A stretch of 64,000 nt of DNA from Glutamicibacter sp. JC586 (lineage in GTDB: Bacteria; Actinomycetota; Actinomycetes; Actinomycetales; Micrococcaceae), in contig NZ_VHIN01000010.1 of assembly GCF_009805585.1 (NCBI RefSeq), positions 310,001-374,000 of the forward strand, in the 5' to 3' direction. The position numbers and the translations under genes were made by a program. Positions 50,175-58,547 of the stretch are shown one piece after another. Under the pieces are notes generated by a model. It had not been told where the DNA came from. It worked only from the letters and a program-made list of their open reading frames with translations, and made no database searches. Numbering within the stretch: the first letter of the stretch is position 1; the number at the start of each line of letters is the position of its first letter.

Positions 50175-51101
50175 TCAGTTTCCCTGCTCGGGGTTCCAAC
50201 CCCGCACGGTTCCGTCGGGTGTAATGTTCTTGACGATCAATGAGCAGTCCTTGTCCCCCAGACCTTGGGAAATCAGCTCATCAAAGTGTTCGGCCGCTAG
50301 GGTTGCCGCCGGAAGGCGCACCCCGGTGCTCTGCCCGGCATCCAAGGCGAGCCCAACATCCTTGCGGGCCAGATCGGTGCGGAAGGTCGCAGCAAAGTTG
50401 TTGTTGGCGGCGGCCGTATCAATAATGTCTGGGACCGGGTACCAGGTCTGCTGTGCCCAGGACCGTCCCGAGGAGACCGAGGCAATCTCCCAGAAGACCT
50501 CGGGATCTAGTCCAAGTTGATGAGCCAACTGTGATCCTTCGGCGCTGGCCATCAGGTCGATAAAGAGCATCATGTTATTGCAGATCTTCGCCGCAATGCC
50601 CATGCTTGCCGCTCCGGCAACAATGGTGCGACCACTCATTGGCGCGATGTAGTTGGTGGCCCGCTCCATCAACTCTTCTGCGCCGCCGAGCATGAAGGCC
50701 AGGGTGCCGGACGCCGCGCCGGAGATCCCGCCGGAGACCGGGGCATCAACAAAGCTCAGCCCACGCTGGGCTGAACCCTCATGGATGTATCGGGAGGTTT
50801 CAATGTCCACCGTGGAGGAATCGATGAGTAGCATCTGGTTGGTGGCGTGAGCCCAAATGCCTTGCTCACCTTCGTAGACCGAGCGCACATGCGCCCCCTT
50901 AGGCAGCATCGTGAAAACCACGTCAGCACCCTCGATGGCTTCAATTACCGAGGAGACAATCTGCACGCCGCCCTTGGCCGCTTCGGCGCAGGCCTGCTCA
51001 CTGAGGTCAAAACCGCGGACCTCATGCCCTGCAGCGACGATGTTGGCGGTCATCGGACCACCCATATTGCCCAAGCCAATCCATGCGTACGTGCTCATCA
51101 T
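50175..51101 (-). CDS. 3-hydroxyisobutyrate dehydrogenase-family oxidoreductase
   Basis: A 308-aa beta-hydroxyacid dehydrogenase. The nucleotide-binding motif is YAWIGLGNMGGPMTANI; substrate motif DAPVSGGISGAASGTLAFMLGG; catalytic Lys region MGIAAKICNNMML. It oxidises 3-hydroxyisobutyrate or a close hydroxyacid. Two ATGs in tandem (51101, 51098) are possible starts. It is followed directly by a zinc alcohol dehydrogenase, and the LysR gene at 51240 reads away from it. The pair would suit valine or hydroxyacid catabolism (inferred). Confidence 0.9.
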   Translation of the reverse strand: MMSTYAWIGLGNMGGPMTANIVAAGHEVRGFDLSEQACAEAAKGGVQIVSSVIEAIEGADVVFTMLPKGAHVRSVYEGEQGIWAHATNQMLLIDSSTVDIETSRYIHEGSAQRGLSFVDAPVSGGISGAASGTLAFMLGGAEELMERATNYIAPMSGRTIVAGAASMGIAAKICNNMMLFIDLMASAEGSQLAHQLGLDPEVFWEIASVSSGRSWAQQTWYPVPDIIDTAAANNNFAATFRTDLARKDVGLALDAGQSTGVRLPAATLAAEHFDELISQGLGDKDCSLIVKNITPDGTVRGWNPEQGN

Positions 51102-51239
51102 CCCGTTCCTCGCCATTGAGTATTAGTTACCTTCAGGCCAGCGTAGGGTGCGGCGCATGACCCGCTCAATGCTTCACGGCAGGACAATTGCGCAGGGGTA
51201 GTGTGCGCTGGCGCACACCGAACATGGCAGACTGGTGCC

Positions 51240-52163
51240 ATGGAACGTCAGATCGATTACCGCCATCTCGAATCCCTCATCGCCCTACTGACCGTCGCTC
51301 GACTAGGGCGTTACACCGCAGCAGCCTCCGTACTTGGGGTAAACCACTCGACGATTTCCCGGCGCATCGATGCACTGCAAAAGGCCATGGGCGGCCACCT
51401 ACTGACCCAAACCCCTAGCGGGTGGGAACTGACAGACCTCGGCCGACGAGCCATGACCAGCGCCGAAGCCATCGAACAGGCGGTGGCGGCGATCAGCACC
51501 GAAGATGACTCCCCTGCGCTCGCCGGTCACGTCCGGTTGGCGGCCCCGGATGCCTTTAGCGCCCACCTAGCGGCCCCGACCTTGGCGAAGTTGCAGGCCA
51601 AGCACCCACAACTGGTTTTTGAGATTGTCTCGGAAACTACCCGCGCCAGGCAGACCCGCACCGGTATGGATTTGGAAATTGTTATCGGGCGCCCCAATGT
51701 ACGTAAGGCGTCCACCACTAAGCTCATGGACTATGAATTGCGACTGTATGCCACCGCTGAATATCTTCAGACTCATGGCACCCCTGGCCAGCTCTCGGAT
51801 CTTGAGGGTCACAGCCTGAACTACTACATCGATACTGCGCTGACCGTGGACAAACTTGATGAAGCGACCAGTCACCTACCACCCATGCACCGAGCCATCT
51901 CCTCCACCAGCATTGCCGTGCAGTACGCTGCCACGATGAATCATGCAGGCTTTGGGCTACTACCAGTCTTCCTCTCCAAGCATTACCCAAATCTGGTTCC
52001 GGTGTTGCACGATCAGTTCAGCTACGTCTCTGAATACTGGTTGGTGGGCCGCGAGGAAGCGTTGCGCAACAAGGCCGTTCAGGCGACCGTTCGGGCCTTG
52101 AACGATGCGGCGGCCAATGGGGATTGGTTTATTTTCCCTACTGGCTCTCAGGCTCCCAGCTAA
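51240..52163 (+). CDS. LysR family transcriptional regulator
   Basis: A 307-aa regulator. HTH: HLESLIALLTVARLGRYTAAASVLGVNHSTISRRIDALQKAMGG; the effector domain follows from about residue 90. ATG 51240 is chosen because it gives MERQIDYRHLESL, a normal family N-terminus; the frame from 51201 has no ribosome site. Divergent from the dehydrogenase pair with a 138-bp gap, which it most likely regulates. Its last 26 bases overlap the 3' end of the convergent kinase gene. Confidence 0.9.
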   Translation: MERQIDYRHLESLIALLTVARLGRYTAAASVLGVNHSTISRRIDALQKAMGGHLLTQTPSGWELTDLGRRAMTSAEAIEQAVAAISTEDDSPALAGHVRLAAPDAFSAHLAAPTLAKLQAKHPQLVFEIVSETTRARQTRTGMDLEIVIGRPNVRKASTTKLMDYELRLYATAEYLQTHGTPGQLSDLEGHSLNYYIDTALTVDKLDEATSHLPPMHRAISSTSIAVQYAATMNHAGFGLLPVFLSKHYPNLVPVLHDQFSYVSEYWLVGREEALRNKAVQATVRALNDAAANGDWFIFPTGSQAPS

Positions 52164-52677
52164 GTACGGCATCACGCAAGTGCTGCACACTCTGCGTGCT
52201 GTCTAACCTCAAAATTGGACAGTCTAAAGTTGCCAACCACGCCTCATGCTTCGCCCTGCTACGACCATGGAATTGTGGATCATCGTAGCTTTGGGACCAT
52301 TGCATGAACTCTTCAAATGCTTCACTATCAATAGCTTCACCGTTGCGGCGAATAGACTCACGCTGTTCGGCTCTTTGACGTCGCTGCCCAACCTCTAAGC
52401 TCATGAACACCACTGCGTCGCACAGTTGCAAGATCTTTTCACCCCACCCGTTGACCGAGCCCGATAGGACCCATGCCGGGCGGGGAGCAAAAACGCTCTC
52501 CATCAGGTCCACACGTTCTGCAGCTGGCCGAACTAGGGTGTAGGGAGGATTGGTCGGGATCCAAAAGTAGTCGTCTGAATCGGCATGTGGCACGGACCAG
52601 GCATCTGCCACTGCACTCCCTAGGGTGGTCGTCCCTGAACCACTGGCGCCGACGATATACAGTCGACACGATTGCAT
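52138..52677 (-). CDS. Small P-loop kinase (adenylate-kinase-like, topology-modulation type)
   Basis: A 179-aa P-loop protein. Walker A is IVGASGSGTTTLG (the usual Lys is replaced by Thr, GSGTTT instead of GSGKST) and the following DSDDYFWIPTNPPYT is typical of FlaR/adenylate-kinase-like proteins; VLSGSVNGWGEKI carries a second family motif. The missing Lys suggests altered or lost ATP binding, but many members of this subgroup have GSGTTT. It is convergent with the LysR gene and overlaps it by 26 bp. Function unknown. Confidence 0.8.
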   Translation of the reverse strand: MQSCRLYIVGASGSGTTTLGSAVADAWSVPHADSDDYFWIPTNPPYTLVRPAAERVDLMESVFAPRPAWVLSGSVNGWGEKILQLCDAVVFMSLEVGQRRQRAEQRESIRRNGEAIDSEAFEEFMQWSQSYDDPQFHGRSRAKHEAWLATLDCPILRLDSTQSVQHLRDAVLSWEPESQ

Positions 52678-53062
52678 CTAATTCTCCTTGGACGAGTTTT
52701 TCCCAGACCAAGAGTCTACGCCCGCACCCCCGGAAGGCTCCGCTGGATTCGCCCTCAGATGCAACCCATGGATGACAAGTGGCGACGATTTGATCCGATT
52801 TGTGATGCCGGCAAGTGAACCTCATGGGCAATCGACTAGTCTTCGCTCTCTGCTCCTGTCTTACCCGTCGAGAGGCTCAAGCCGAAGCCCTCGAATTCGA
52901 GGTAAGTACACACAGCGTAAATTATCTACGTCGAAATGCGTGTGAAAAGGATCTCTACCCTCCAACAGCGTCACAATTAGGACAACGAATTGATATTGAT
53001 TACCGTTGATTTCGGTATTACATGCCATCCATCATCATTCGTACCTTTGAAAAGGAAATATT
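52678..53062. other. Intergenic region upstream of the bacteriocin gene
   Basis: About 385 bp between the divergent kinase and bacteriocin genes. No gene could be supported. The last 100 bp are AT-rich and end with a good ribosome site (AAAAGGAAAT) before 53063, so the bacteriocin promoter should be here; no clear operator was found. Confidence 0.5.
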
Positions 53063-53377
53063 ATGCGTAAAACCCGAAGTAAATATGTTTCAGGTCTAGC
53101 TTCAACCATCATCGCCATGGCAATGCTTGTGCCGGCTGTCGGCGCGGCTCAGGCGGCGCCGATTTGGAACTACGGCACTGTCGACGCGCCTGGCTGGAAT
53201 ACTCGATACGTCTGGTCCAGCTTTGACGACACTGAGAGAAAACATGGGTCCACCGCAGTTGGCGACATTGGCGGAACTAACAAGTCCCCCTGCCTTCTGC
53301 CAAACAAAAGAGCGTATTCAGAATCCATATACTCGCCGTCCGGTGGCTTTCATCACGCCTATTACCGTTACTGCTAA
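53063..53377 (+). CDS. Lactococcin 972 family bacteriocin precursor
   Basis: A 104-aa precursor. The Sec signal peptide MRKTRSKYVSGLASTIIAMAMLVPAVGAAQA is followed by a mature part of about 73 aa with the family pattern IWNYG...YVWSSF..TERKHGSTAVGD...AYYRYC. Lactococcin 972 blocks septum formation by binding lipid II. Two Cys in the mature part (SPCLLP and the terminal YRYC) could form a disulfide. The AAGGAAATATT ribosome site is strong. It is followed by a hairpin and by the two-gene membrane protein/ATPase unit typical of this family. Confidence 0.93.
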   Translation: MRKTRSKYVSGLASTIIAMAMLVPAVGAAQAAPIWNYGTVDAPGWNTRYVWSSFDDTERKHGSTAVGDIGGTNKSPCLLPNKRAYSESIYSPSGGFHHAYYRYC

Positions 53378-53390
53378 TTAATCAAATGCC

Positions 53391-53422
53391 AGCTGGGAGT
53401 TGCAGATTTGCGATTCTCAGCT
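53391..53422 (+). promoter_or_regulatory. Hairpin between the bacteriocin and transporter genes
   Basis: AGCTGGGA pairs with TCTCAGCT (one G-T pair), loop of 16 nt. There is no T-run. It may slow or partly stop transcription, so the precursor is made in excess over the membrane proteins, or protect the bacteriocin mRNA end. Confidence 0.45.
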
Positions 53423-53443
53423 CCGGCTCAGGAGTACGTATAG

Positions 53444-55483
53444 ATGAAAAGCTCGGGCCTGCGCCTAGCAGTTGTAATTGCTGCAATATATGCCATTTTT
53501 GCCGGATTTATGTCGACGGCAATCATGGACGAATCAATGCTCGACGGATCTACGCAGATTCTAGTGAGCGGATCTGCAACATCTGAGGGTGGGGATGACT
53601 TACCAACTGTCGCGCAAAATATCGCCGACTCTTCCGAGACAGTCATAGTTAAGCAAGTAAGAGACCTGCACGATACGAATATTCGGAATCTTTTTGTAGT
53701 CGTAGGAAACGAGAATTCGAGGCAAGCTCGTTGGCTTACCGACGGATTCCCTGATTTTAGCCGTAATCGGACATCCAATGTTCACTCAGTTAGTCATCTA
53801 AACGGTGTAGATCCAAGAGGTAAATACTACATTTTTGGGAACGCCAAGGCGGACCACAAAGTAACCGAAGAGTTTGAAAAACTCGGATATACCATTGAGT
53901 ATCCGTCAGGCTCGACAGCTGAATTCGTGGTCATGGCCCAAGGGCCAACCGGCCCGCCCACCTTGGTGACGCTGCTCTTGATTACTCTCATCTCCGGGTT
54001 ATCCGCAATCTCTCAAATAAAGCGCTATGCCATCCAACGGCTTCACGGCCATGATAAAAAATCGATCATGTGGCAGGCCATAAAGAGCTTGTTTCCCGGC
54101 ACCGCCATCGCGATACTTACGTTGTGCTGTGGCAGCATCATGTCGCTGTATTTCTACAACGGGCTCAATCAGTTCGGCAGGTTCGCACAAACAACTTCGA
54201 TCATTTTCGCCATTGCCGCCACTTTTGCTATAGCAGTTCATCTTGTTGTGCTGCTCATTCTTTGGAACTCCTCCATTCTCGAAGGACTGAAGGGACGGCT
54301 CAGTTTCCGCGTAACGGTACCGGCTGCATACCTCATCAGAATCCCAGGAATTTTGCTAGCCGTCTCGCTCATTGCATCCAGCTTCGCAGCAGCAACTGCC
54401 GTTCAAGACGCGGCTACTACTCGTGCCGAGTTTGACAACGCTGGGAACACAGCAAAAATCGTGTTTGAGGGTCTGATGCCTCCCGAGGAAATGGAATCAT
54501 TGTCATACGAGTCCGGGGCTTGGCTTAAAGAGGAGGACAAGGCCGGAAGGACGTTGCTGGTAGCGCCTTTTCCTTTAGTCGGCGATCAACTCCGCGGTTC
54601 AAAGAATATACTGTTGGTGAACAACTCGTACCTCAAAGCGAATCCGATCCTGAATGATGTTGGCGAGAAACTTGACGAGGTATCTCCATCTCAAGTCCGC
54701 GCCTTCATTCCTGAAAACTCCCCGGTGTCTCAACAGGAAATAGAGAATTTCCTCAGTGGGATCTCATCCAGCCCTGAGACCACCCATCACCTCGGTTTCG
54801 GCCGATTGAGCGAAGGTCAGAATCACTTCCTCTATGAGCCTAATGTTTCAAGCAATAGGTATCCACAGTGGATGCAAGACCCGGTAGTTGTCGTAGTTGG
54901 CGCCGATTCAGGACTCATCCGGGACGATGACTATCTGGCCCTTGCCACTAGCGGACGCGTGCTGATGACAGACTCCGAAACAGCAGTTGAGAACACCCCA
55001 AATCAGTTCATGGGAAAGTGGATTTCCGCTTACGTTCCGGTGGCACAGACAGCCGCTGACCAATATGGTGACCGCGTATCCGAATTCAAAGTCATCGCGG
55101 CCAGCTCCCTCATCGCCATGTTCGTCTTGTTAGCAACAGCCGTAGGTTTGGCTCAAATGCACGTCCAAGGCAACGCTCAATCCATTCTTGTTCGTTACCT
55201 CCATGGCTGGACTTTCTATTCGACTCATCGGTGGTTAGTCCGTGCCGAATTGTTGATCTTTACCGTCGTTACCGCATGGTCGTTGGTGAGGTTCTTGATT
55301 CTCTTGATTCAGCCGAAGGGCGGCGATGTACCGGCAACCGAGAATGACATGGCTTTGGCAATCGCTACGTGGCATCCATTGGCAGTTGCCGTTGTAGCGG
55401 TGATTAACCTCGTTCTACTTATTGGACTGGTCCAGCTCCGAACGCAAAGAATGATCCGTACCCACAGTGAGGAAACAGCATGA
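53444..55483 (+). CDS. Bacteriocin-associated integral membrane protein (lactococcin 972 group)
   Basis: A 679-aa membrane protein with one N-terminal helix (residues 9-27), about four helices between 160 and 320, a large extracytoplasmic domain, and three more at about 540-565, 600-625 and 650-670. The layout resembles an FtsX/MacB-like permease in the lactococcin-972 immunity/export family (also described as a 7TM bacteriocin-associated protein). It works with the ATPase encoded 4 bp upstream of its stop. CAGGAG lies 9 nt before the ATG at 53444. Whether it exports the peptide or gives immunity is not settled for this family. Confidence 0.88.
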   Translation: MKSSGLRLAVVIAAIYAIFAGFMSTAIMDESMLDGSTQILVSGSATSEGGDDLPTVAQNIADSSETVIVKQVRDLHDTNIRNLFVVVGNENSRQARWLTDGFPDFSRNRTSNVHSVSHLNGVDPRGKYYIFGNAKADHKVTEEFEKLGYTIEYPSGSTAEFVVMAQGPTGPPTLVTLLLITLISGLSAISQIKRYAIQRLHGHDKKSIMWQAIKSLFPGTAIAILTLCCGSIMSLYFYNGLNQFGRFAQTTSIIFAIAATFAIAVHLVVLLILWNSSILEGLKGRLSFRVTVPAAYLIRIPGILLAVSLIASSFAAATAVQDAATTRAEFDNAGNTAKIVFEGLMPPEEMESLSYESGAWLKEEDKAGRTLLVAPFPLVGDQLRGSKNILLVNNSYLKANPILNDVGEKLDEVSPSQVRAFIPENSPVSQQEIENFLSGISSSPETTHHLGFGRLSEGQNHFLYEPNVSSNRYPQWMQDPVVVVVGADSGLIRDDDYLALATSGRVLMTDSETAVENTPNQFMGKWISAYVPVAQTAADQYGDRVSEFKVIAASSLIAMFVLLATAVGLAQMHVQGNAQSILVRYLHGWTFYSTHRWLVRAELLIFTVVTAWSLVRFLILLIQPKGGDVPATENDMALAIATWHPLAVAVVAVINLVLLIGLVQLRTQRMIRTHSEETA

Positions 55484-56115
55484 CCAATATTATCGTTGAG
55501 AATGCAGCAAAATCATTCAATAACCACCAGCTGTTCTCTGGTCTGTCGTTCCACGTGGAGTCCGGCCAGTTGACTGCCCTGACTGGTCCCTCTGGCTCAG
55601 GAAAGTCTACGTTGCTCAATTGCATTGGACTTTTAGAACGTCTCGATAAGGGGCAGATTTACGTCGAAAACAAAAAAATTGCGCGTATGAATTCCGAATC
55701 GCAGCGCAAGTTTCGTCGAGATACTCTTGGGTACATGTTTCAGAACTATGCACTAGTCGAGAACGCGACCATTTCTGAAAATCTTGAAATCGCTGTGTCA
55801 GCCAAAGGTAGACGGGCGGTCGCCAAAGCCGATTTCGAAGGTGCGCTGCGCAGAGTTGGTTTGGCAGGTCGCCGGAAAGAGCATGTTTACACGCTTTCTG
55901 GTGGTGAACAACAACGAGTTGCTCTGGCCAGACTCATCGTCAAAAAGCCATCTATCATCCTTGCCGATGAACCGACCGGGGCCTTGGACGCCACGAATTC
56001 TCAGATGGTGCTCGGCGAGCTGGAGCGCATTGCCCAAGAAGGTGCAGCGGTAATTATTGCTACCCACTCAAAACAGGTCGTGGACGCATGTAGTCAGGTC
56101 ATTTCACTGACATAA
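55480..56115 (+). CDS. ABC transporter ATP-binding protein, lactococcin 972 group
   Basis: A 211-aa ATPase of the MacB/LolD type. Walker [13 protein letters not shown]-loop YMFQNYALV, signature [12 protein letters not shown], Walker [13 protein letters not shown], His switch in ATHS. It is the partner of the membrane protein before it (ATGA overlap). Energy from ATP is coupled across the membrane protein to move the bacteriocin or to protect the cell. A perfect terminator follows. Confidence 0.95.
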   Translation: MTNIIVENAAKSFNNHQLFSGLSFHVESGQLTALTGPSGSGKSTLLNCIGLLERLDKGQIYVENKKIARMNSESQRKFRRDTLGYMFQNYALVENATISENLEIAVSAKGRRAVAKADFEGALRRVGLAGRRKEHVYTLSGGEQQRVALARLIVKKPSIILADEPTGALDATNSQMVLGELERIAQEGAAVIIATHSKQVVDACSQVISLT

Positions 56116-56136
56116 GGATTGCGTGCAATTTTAATG

Positions 56137-56173
56137 ACTAAGGGCTAGATCCCACGTGGATCTAGCCCTTAGT
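56137..56173. terminator. Terminator after the bacteriocin operon
   Basis: ACTAAGGGCTAGATCC pairs with GGATCTAGCCCTTAGT, 16 bp perfect, loop CACGT. It lies between convergent genes and can work for the MHS transporter gene on the other strand. Confidence 0.92.
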
Positions 56174-56187
56174 TCTATCGGAACGTG

Positions 56188-57564
56188 TTACTGCATCTTC
56201 AGGTGCTTTGCCGCTTCAACTTCGCCGTCAACGGCCAGGCGGTCCGCCTCATCAATGGCTCCCAAGTCGGCGCCCTTGGTCTCACGCATGAAGTAGACGG
56301 CCACCAAGGTCACCAGCGCCGCAAAGACGATGTAACCGGCGACAGGAACCCAAGATCCGTAGACCTTCAGCAGCCAGGTGGCGATGATTGGTGCCATGGA
56401 ACCGGCCACGATCGAGGTCACCTGGTAGCCCAGGGAGACACCCGAGTAACGCATGCGGGTAGGGAACATTTCAGCCATGATGGCTGGCTGTCCGGCATAC
56501 ATCAGGGCGTGCACCGCCAAGCCAAGCACAATAGTTGCCAAAATGATCGCGTCGTTAGCGGTGTTGAACATCGGGAAGGCTACGACGCCCCACACGGCCA
56601 TGAGGATGACGCCGGTGCCGTAAACCGGGCGACGTCCACGAGTATCGGTGAATCGGCCCACCACTGGAACCAAGATGGCGTGAATGACATGGGCGATGAG
56701 CATCAGCCCCAGGATCGTGGAGGTATCCATCTTCAGCTGAGTGGCCATGTAAGTAATAGAGAAGGTCACGACCATGTAGTACATGATGTTCTCCCCAAAG
56801 CGCAGGCCCATGGCGGTGAAGACACCGCGCGGGTAACGCTTGAAGACCTCGGCTACACCGTATCCGGCGGCCGCATTCTGCTCCAGTTCGGCCTTGGCTT
56901 CTTTGAAGATCGGAGCATCTGCGACTCGGGTGCGAATGTAGTAACCAACAATCACGATGACCACGGAGAGCCAGAAGCCAACGCGCCAGCCCCACGCGAG
57001 GAAGGCTTCGTCACTCAGAGTTGAGGACAGCACCAGCAGGACGATCGTGGCCAGCAGGTTACCGACCGGCACTGCGGCCTGCGGCCAGGAAGCCCAGAAG
57101 CCGCGTTCCTTATTCGGCGCATGCTCGGCCACCAACAACACCGCACCGCCCCATTCACCGCCGACCGCGAAGCCCTGCAAGAAGCGCAACACGATCAACA
57201 GGATCGGAGCCGCATATCCAATGGCATCAAAGGTCGGCAGGCAACCCATCAGGAAGGTGGTGGTACCCACCAACACGATGGCGACCTGCAGCAAGTGCTT
57301 GCGTCCGTACTTGTCGCCGAAGTGGCCAAAGACGATGCCACCGATGGGTCGGGCGATAAAGCCCACCGCGTAGGTCAGGAACGCCTTGATGATGTTGTCC
57401 AGGTCGTTGCCATTATCTGGGAAGAAGATCTTGTTGAACACCAGGGTTGCCGCGGTGGCGTAGAGGAAAAATTCGTACCACTCAACCACGGTGCCAGCCA
57501 TGGAGGCCGCAACGACCCTGCGCAATCCCTTGCGTTCAGATTTTGATGACGTTTCACTGACCAC
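56188..57564 (-). CDS. MHS-family metabolite/proton symporter
   Basis: A 458-aa MFS transporter with 12 helices. Motif A is GHFGDKYGRKHLL (residues about 82-94), and the RFLQGFAVGGEWGGAVLLVAEHAP segment is the hallmark of the metabolite:H+ symporter (MHS; KgtP, ShiA, ProP) group. It is closest in layout to importers of carboxylates, shikimate or proline/betaine; the substrate cannot be set. Convergent with the bacteriocin operon. Confidence 0.92.
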   Translation of the reverse strand: MVSETSSKSERKGLRRVVAASMAGTVVEWYEFFLYATAATLVFNKIFFPDNGNDLDNIIKAFLTYAVGFIARPIGGIVFGHFGDKYGRKHLLQVAIVLVGTTTFLMGCLPTFDAIGYAAPILLIVLRFLQGFAVGGEWGGAVLLVAEHAPNKERGFWASWPQAAVPVGNLLATIVLLVLSSTLSDEAFLAWGWRVGFWLSVVIVIVGYYIRTRVADAPIFKEAKAELEQNAAAGYGVAEVFKRYPRGVFTAMGLRFGENIMYYMVVTFSITYMATQLKMDTSTILGLMLIAHVIHAILVPVVGRFTDTRGRRPVYGTGVILMAVWGVVAFPMFNTANDAIILATIVLGLAVHALMYAGQPAIMAEMFPTRMRYSGVSLGYQVTSIVAGSMAPIIATWLLKVYGSWVPVAGYIVFAALVTLVAVYFMRETKGADLGAIDEADRLAVDGEVEAAKHLKMQ

Positions 57565-57731
57565 AGTGCGTTCCTTCCGCCCTTGCTAGTTACCCCATTG
57601 GAACTAACCTCAACAGCGAGTATGACCCGGATCACATCGCCAAAGATAGCCCAAAGGGTGCATAGTGGGACACAGATTGTGCACATTCGGCGTGCTTTTT
57701 TGCACAGGCCATCAAGTTCTTAGGAGGTCCC

Positions 57732-58061
57732 GTGGCGATAAACGTGAGTTTGCGTGGTGTGCAGATGGATGAACAAACCAGATGCGCTCACTATCATCAG
57801 CTCCGCGACGTCATCGCGCTCAAACACTACTGCTGCGACACCTATTACCCGTGCCACCTCTGCCACGCCGAATTGGCTGAACATCCGGCCCAACTTTGGC
57901 CGGCATATAAGTTTGATCAACCCGCAGTTCTCTGCGGAGTTTGCCGCTGCGAACTAAGCGTTGATGAATACCGTGCTTCATCTTCATGCCCGCACTGCCA
58001 AGCGCTATTCAACCCCGGCTGCAAACTCCACGAAAATCTGTATTTTGATTTGTCGTCCTAG
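57732..58061 (+). CDS. CHY zinc-finger protein
   Basis: A 109-aa protein of the CHY zinc-finger family. Metal ligands: CAHYHQ, DVIALKHYCC, YYPCHLCH, ...VLCGVCRCEL, and CPHCQALFNPGCKLHE, enough Cys/His for two or three zinc ions. The eukaryotic relative is Hot13, which helps mitochondrial redox import; bacterial roles are unknown. It starts with a GTG. It overlaps the convergent universal stress gene by 4 bp. Confidence 0.92.
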   Translation: MAINVSLRGVQMDEQTRCAHYHQLRDVIALKHYCCDTYYPCHLCHAELAEHPAQLWPAYKFDQPAVLCGVCRCELSVDEYRASSSCPHCQALFNPGCKLHENLYFDLSS

Positions 58062-58498
58062 AAGTCTTCGGCAGCTTCAGGCTGTCGAGGAATAACCAAT
58101 ACGGGGCGCAGCTGTTTGTGCGCCAAGGTGACGGCAATGGAGCCGTCAATGATTTCAGTCATTCTGTTGCGCAAGCCAGCTCTTCGAGTACCGACAACAA
58201 TCATTTGAGCATCAAGTTGCTCGGCTACTGCGCTGAGCACCTTTGCTGGGTCGCCGGCAATTGTGTAGGTTTCGAATTGGACACCAGTGATCACCGAGGA
58301 AATCTCCCACGCTAGTTCCTCTGAGACTTTGCCCGCCGAGGTTAGCAGGTCTCCGGCGGCCAACTTTTGCGTCACGATCCGTCCAGAGTCTGCATAAACG
58401 CACACCAAACGTGCATGCAATTCTCGCGCCAGCTTTCCAGCGGCCGCCAACACGGCTGCATTCATTCCAGGTTCCACACCCAAAACCATCGTGCCCAT
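58058..58498 (-). CDS. Universal stress protein (UspA-like)
   Basis: A 146-aa Usp-fold protein. MVLGVEPGMNAAVLAAAGKLARELHARLVCVYADS is the N-terminal strand-helix, and IVVGTRRAGLRNRMTEIIDGSIAVTLAHKQLRPVLVIP is the C-terminal part. The ATP-binding G-x2-G-x9-G-S/T motif is loosely kept (GTRRAG...GSIA). Usp proteins support survival under starvation or stress. Convergent with the CHY gene; the FAD reductase gene lies downstream on the same strand. Confidence 0.9.
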   Translation of the reverse strand: MGTMVLGVEPGMNAAVLAAAGKLARELHARLVCVYADSGRIVTQKLAAGDLLTSAGKVSEELAWEISSVITGVQFETYTIAGDPAKVLSAVAEQLDAQMIVVGTRRAGLRNRMTEIIDGSIAVTLAHKQLRPVLVIPRQPEAAEDF

Positions 58499-58547
58499 CA
58501 GCTGTTCCTGCTTTCTAACGAACCAGTATTCTCCAAAAAATCCTAAA

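Noticed and set aside
55480-56115. Reading the bacteriocin ATPase as part of a MacB efflux pump
   Set aside because: The ATPase is MacB-like, but its partner and the precursor peptide before it match the lactococcin 972 group, which is a better fit.
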